NCBI GenBank assembly: GCA_964475125.1
Contig: CAYYWP010000003.1
Location: 1 to 64,000, forward strand
Length of the DNA stretch: 64,000 nt
Direction of reading: 5' to 3'
Origin: CAYYWP01 sp964475125
Lineage (GTDB): Bacteria > Desulfobacterota > Binatia > HRBIN30 > CADEER01
Each line of letters begins with the position of its first letter. Position 1 is the first letter of the stretch. Shown in pieces: positions 61,312 to 64,000 of this stretch. Position numbers and translations under genes: made by a program. A model generated the notes under the pieces. The model searched no databases. It saw only the letters and a list, made by a program, of their open reading frames with translations, and was not told the origin of the DNA.

Positions 61312-62001
61312 ATGATCACGAAACGCATTGGAATGATCGTGGTGTTGGTGGTGGCAGCGCTTTCCGCCACGCTCGCCTTCGGCCGGGAAGATGGCAGAAA
61401 CGGCCGGGGGCCCGGCGACCGCCCCCACCCATTCAAAGATCGCGAGTGCCTGGCCGAGTGCCGGGCGAAGACGCGTACATGCCTGGACGAGGCGCGCGCG
61501 CAGGCAAAGCCATGCTTCGAAAGCTGCCAAGAGCTGGTGGAGGCGGCCCGAGCCGCTTGCGAGCTCGACCCAGAGAGCGACGCCTGTGCGAGCGCGCGCG
61601 CCGCGGCGCGTGCGTGCCTGGCCCCTTGTTACGATGAGCTCAAGCCGGCGATCCGCCGTTGTCTTGCCGCTGGCCACGAATGCGCGCGTGCGTGCCCATT
61701 GATCGGCGAGCCACCCTGCTTGTCCGAATGCCGCGGCGACCATGTCCGGTGCTTGGCCAAGGCGCGCCGCGCGCTGACCGAATGCCGCGAGGGGTGTGAG
61801 GATGAGGTCAAGGCCGCCCGCGAAGCCTGTGCGGCCGACCCCGACAGCGAAGCCTGCGCGGCGGCGGAAGACGCCGCACGCGCCTGCTTGATGGCCTGCC
61901 GTGAACAACTCGCGGAACACATCGGCGTGTGCACCAAGACGCTGCGCAGCTGCCTGCAGGAGTGTGGCGAGGATGGCGGCGACGGAGGTGGTGCGCCCTG
62001 A
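61312..62001 (+). CDS. secreted protein with two identical-spacing 12-cysteine modules
   Basis: Secreted protein of 229 residues. Residues 1-24 are a signal peptide (GMIVVLVVAALSATLAFG). Residues 46-128 and 136-218 are two modules of 83 residues. In both, cysteines stand at relative positions 1, 5, 12, 23, 27, 38, 47, 57, 61, 72, 79 and 83, so all twelve spacings are the same. Between them runs helical, charged, Ala-rich sequence (KTRTCLDEARAQAKPC; RRALTECREGCEDEVKAA) with DPxSxAC in the middle of each. A short Gly/Asp tail follows. ATG has tgaggagggcag before it. No family known to me. Possible disulfide-locked helical bundle or a metal-binding protein. Confidence 0.8.
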   Translation: MITKRIGMIVVLVVAALSATLAFGREDGRNGRGPGDRPHPFKDRECLAECRAKTRTCLDEARAQAKPCFESCQELVEAARAACELDPESDACASARAAARACLAPCYDELKPAIRRCLAAGHECARACPLIGEPPCLSECRGDHVRCLAKARRALTECREGCEDEVKAAREACAADPDSEACAAAEDAARACLMACREQLAEHIGVCTKTLRSCLQECGEDGGDGGGAP

Positions 62002-62137
62002 ACGATCGCGACCCACGTGCCACGTGGTTGCCGCAGCCCCCGAAGCGCGGTTTGCCAACAGCCCGAACCACTGGCACTAGCAGGAGACGCGGCGCGTAGC
62101 ACCTCCTCCCGCCGCGCGCCGCGTCTCTATCTCATCG

Positions 62138-63028
62138 ATGCTACCTCGAGCGCTGAAGGCCAGCTTCGCTGCCGCTATCCGCCGCCTACTGCGCCCTATG
62201 GTGCGCCAGATGATCGCGTACGGCTTTTCGTATCCGGCTTTCGCCCAGCTCGCGAAGCGACTCTATCTCGAGGTGGCCGAGGAGGACTTCGCGCTCCCGT
62301 TCAAACGCCAGACTGACAGCCGCATCGCGCTGGTCACGGGCATGACGCGCAAGGAGATCGCTCAGCTCCGCCGCCAGCGCGATACCGACACCGATCTGCC
62401 GGAGGTGGAAGACTCGGCGGTGACGCACGTCATCGGCCGCTGGATGGCCGGGCCACCATACGCGACGCCGGACGGCATCCCGCGGCGCCTGAGCTACGAA
62501 TCCGCTACCCGCGATGCGCCGAGCTTCTCACGCCTGGTCCGCGAGCTCGGGCCGGACGTGCCGGTGCGGGCGGTGCTCGACGAGCTGCTGCGCCTCGGCA
62601 GCGTGGCGCTCACCCCCGGCGGCGAGGTCGAACTGCGCGGTGAGGCGCATATCCCCGCCGGCGCCGGCGAGGGGCGGTTCGCGCTGCTCGGCAGTGACCC
62701 GGGTGAGCTGTTCTCGACCATCGTCCACAACATCGAACACGACGAGGCGCCGTGGCTGCAGCGCAAGGTCAGCTACGACAACATCGGCAGCGAAGCCTTG
62801 CCGGCCCTGCGCGAGGAGGCGCGGCAGGCAGGACAAGACGTCATCCGTCGCGCCAACGCCCTGCTGGCGTCGTACGACCGCGACCGCCGGGCCGATGCTC
62901 CGGGCGGCGCGCGCACGCGCGCCGTGGTCGGCGTCTACTACTTCGAGGAGCCCGTCGCGCCCGAGTCCACACCGCCCCCAGCCGCCGACGCGCCCCGTCC
63001 TCCCGGCCGGATTGGAAAGAAGCCATGA
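62138..63028 (+). CDS. DUF6502-family protein
   Basis: Protein of 296 residues. The N-terminal half is helical with a winged-helix-like character (RQMIAYGFSYPAFAQLAKRLYLEVAEEDFAL, quoted in part; RIALVTGMTRKEIAQLRRQ), then GRWMAGPPYATPDG and FSRLVRELGPDVPVRAVLDELLRLG, all usual for DUF6502. The C-terminal half has strands and ends in a Pro-rich tail. Because of GMTRKEI, a DNA-binding regulator is likely but not shown. The stop overlaps the next gene (ATGA). No hydrophobic segments, so cytosolic. Confidence 0.8.
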   Translation: MLPRALKASFAAAIRRLLRPMVRQMIAYGFSYPAFAQLAKRLYLEVAEEDFALPFKRQTDSRIALVTGMTRKEIAQLRRQRDTDTDLPEVEDSAVTHVIGRWMAGPPYATPDGIPRRLSYESATRDAPSFSRLVRELGPDVPVRAVLDELLRLGSVALTPGGEVELRGEAHIPAGAGEGRFALLGSDPGELFSTIVHNIEHDEAPWLQRKVSYDNIGSEALPALREEARQAGQDVIRRANALLASYDRDRRADAPGGARTRAVVGVYYFEEPVAPESTPPPAADAPRPPGRIGKKP

Positions 63029-64000
63029 GGTGGCCCCGCCTCGCCCTGGTGGCCTGTGCCGTCCTCGCCGGCTGCGCGTCGGAAGGCGGCGTGAGCGGTA
63101 CGGGGATCAGTGCCTCGCTGAGCGGCAACGTCACGGTGGTGACCGAAGCGGCGCAGTCAGCCGATCTCCCGTTCCCGATCCGCGTCAGCATCGAGGCCGA
63201 GCCGGCGGTCAGCGCCACGACCGACGACGAAGGGGCCTTCACCCTGAGCGGGGCATTCTCCGGCGCGATCGAGGTGCGCTTCGCCAATGCCGCGGACGGA
63301 TCGCCCCTCGGCGAACTGGCGCTCGACGTGCCGGCTGGGTCATCGACGGTGCTGGAGAACATCGAGATCCATGTCGGCCTACCGGCCCCCGACCAGGTCC
63401 AACCGGCCGCGGTCCGACAGCTCGACTTCTTCGGCCGGATCGACGTGGTCGAATGCGGCGCGCAGGGCGAAGGGGTCCTGCTGGTGAGCGACGATGCGCG
63501 GCCGCCGCGCCAGTTCATGATCGTGCTCGCGGTGGATACCGAGATCATCGCGCGTGACGGCAACGGGCTCACGTGCGCCGAGCTGAGCGTCGGCATGACG
63601 GCGAAAGTCGAAGGGTTGCTGCGTCTGACGGATCAGGCGACCGTCGCCTTGCTGGTCGTCGCCGCGCCCGAACGCCCGATGCCGCCGCCGGCCGACGAAC
63701 CCCGCCCCGAGCGCCTGCGGGGCAGGGCGGTCGCCACCGACTGCTCGGGTGGCCTCGTCGAGGTCGAGCAGCAGCTGCACGACGAAACGGTGCGGCGCAT
63801 CGTCCGGCTCTCGGCGCAAACGGAAATTCGCTGTGCCGGTGAGCCGCCGATCGATTGCGGATGTGCCGACATCACCCCGGACACGCCGCTGGCCGTGAGC
63901 GGGACGATCGTGCCCGCGCGGCCGGGGGTCGTGCTGGCGGAGCTGGTGGTGGTCGGTCAGGTGCCGCGCCGCCTCGAGCTCACCGGCCGCATTCGGCGCA
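63025..64000 (+). CDS. DUF5666-type lipoprotein (cut by the window end)
   Basis: At least 325 residues with no stop before the window end. Lipobox LAGC at about residue 17 (LALVACAVLAGCASEGG). A transthyretin-like beta domain (~25-120: ATTDDEGAFTLSGAF) precedes repeated OB/DUF5666-like units (FFGRIDVVECGAQGEGVLLVSDDA, MTAKVEGLLRLTDQ; GRAVATDCSGGLVEVEQ). DUF5666 lipoproteins are often next to DUF6502 genes, as here, translationally coupled by ATGA. Role unknown; probably a periplasmic binding or scaffold protein. Confidence 0.75.
   Translation, partial: MRWPRLALVACAVLAGCASEGGVSGTGISASLSGNVTVVTEAAQSADLPFPIRVSIEAEPAVSATTDDEGAFTLSGAFSGAIEVRFANAADGSPLGELALDVPAGSSTVLENIEIHVGLPAPDQVQPAAVRQLDFFGRIDVVECGAQGEGVLLVSDDARPPRQFMIVLAVDTEIIARDGNGLTCAELSVGMTAKVEGLLRLTDQATVALLVVAAPERPMPPPADEPRPERLRGRAVATDCSGGLVEVEQQLHDETVRRIVRLSAQTEIRCAGEPPIDCGCADITPDTPLAVSGTIVPARPGVVLAELVVVGQVPRRLELTGRIRR

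Noticed and set aside
61048..62058. Minus-strand open frame of 336 codons over the Cys-rich protein gene
   Set aside because: No ribosome binding site or domain; the + strand reading has a signal peptide, a strong ribosome binding site and a regular cysteine pattern.

Overview
The window is high-GC, gene-dense DNA from a Gram-negative, environmental, heterotrophic bacterium. No rRNA, tRNA or CRISPR array is visible, and no species can be named from the sequence. Evidence for the cell type is an LPS-core heptose pathway (gmhA, an ADP-heptose-type glycosyltransferase), ExbB/ExbD, many lipoboxes and a hopanoid C-3 methylase (HpnR). Acyl-CoA dehydrogenase, class III CoA-transferase and SCP2 genes, plus secreted proteins with Thr-Pro linkers, dockerin-like pairs and DUF1566 modules, resemble what I recall from Candidatus Binatia/Binatota and other former deltaproteobacterial metagenome-assembled genomes. 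That placement is inference. A ten-N run inside exbD (53872-53881) shows the contig is a draft scaffold.

Layout. 1-16.1 kb: GNAT, cysteine hydrolase, GlsB-type membrane protein, an exported protein, a duplicated NTF2-like protein, a TPP enzyme, a DJ-1/PfpI protein, a CPA2 antiporter with a UBP zinc finger, two tandem vanadium-haloperoxidase-like lipoproteins, hpnR, a Bax-inhibitor-1 protein, yheU and a DEAD-box helicase. 16.1-25.6 kb: a small acidic lipoprotein followed by hairpins, a Nudix hydrolase, a GT39 enzyme, then divergent pairs RND exporter/YCF48 protein and PPIase/HupE-like protein. 25.6-36.6 kb: envelope genes (GT9, hotdog protein, lipoprotein glycosidase-like, phosphatidylserine decarboxylase, GT39), CoA-transferase, a BtuF-like protein and miaB. 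36.6-44.1 kb: two large secreted proteins of unknown role, an acyl-CoA dehydrogenase and an enoyl-CoA-reductase-like SDR. 44.1-52.9 kb: alpha/beta hydrolase, JAMM peptidase, ketopantoate reductase, nucleotidyltransferase plus galK, a SagB-type oxidoreductase, DUF4239 and CDF proteins. 53.1-64 kb: exbB/exbD, an HtrA protease, the AAG-YjbQ-PEP-mutase operon, a DHS-like gene with gmhA, SCP2, galT-like, a 24-cysteine duplicated secreted protein, and a DUF6502/DUF5666 pair cut by the window end.

Sugar metabolism is split: galK with a nucleotidyltransferase at 47 kb, galT-like and gmhA at 59-61 kb. The GT9 and GT39 enzymes probably use the resulting precursors for surface glycans.

The most striking non-coding feature is a set of at least seven unrelated families of imperfect palindromes. 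Each is built from a short repeated word on one arm and its reverse complement on the other. They sit almost entirely between genes, in places filling the intergenic space or running into the 3' end of a gene. The most striking protein is the secreted one at 61312-62001, in which a 12-cysteine module is duplicated with every cysteine spacing conserved.
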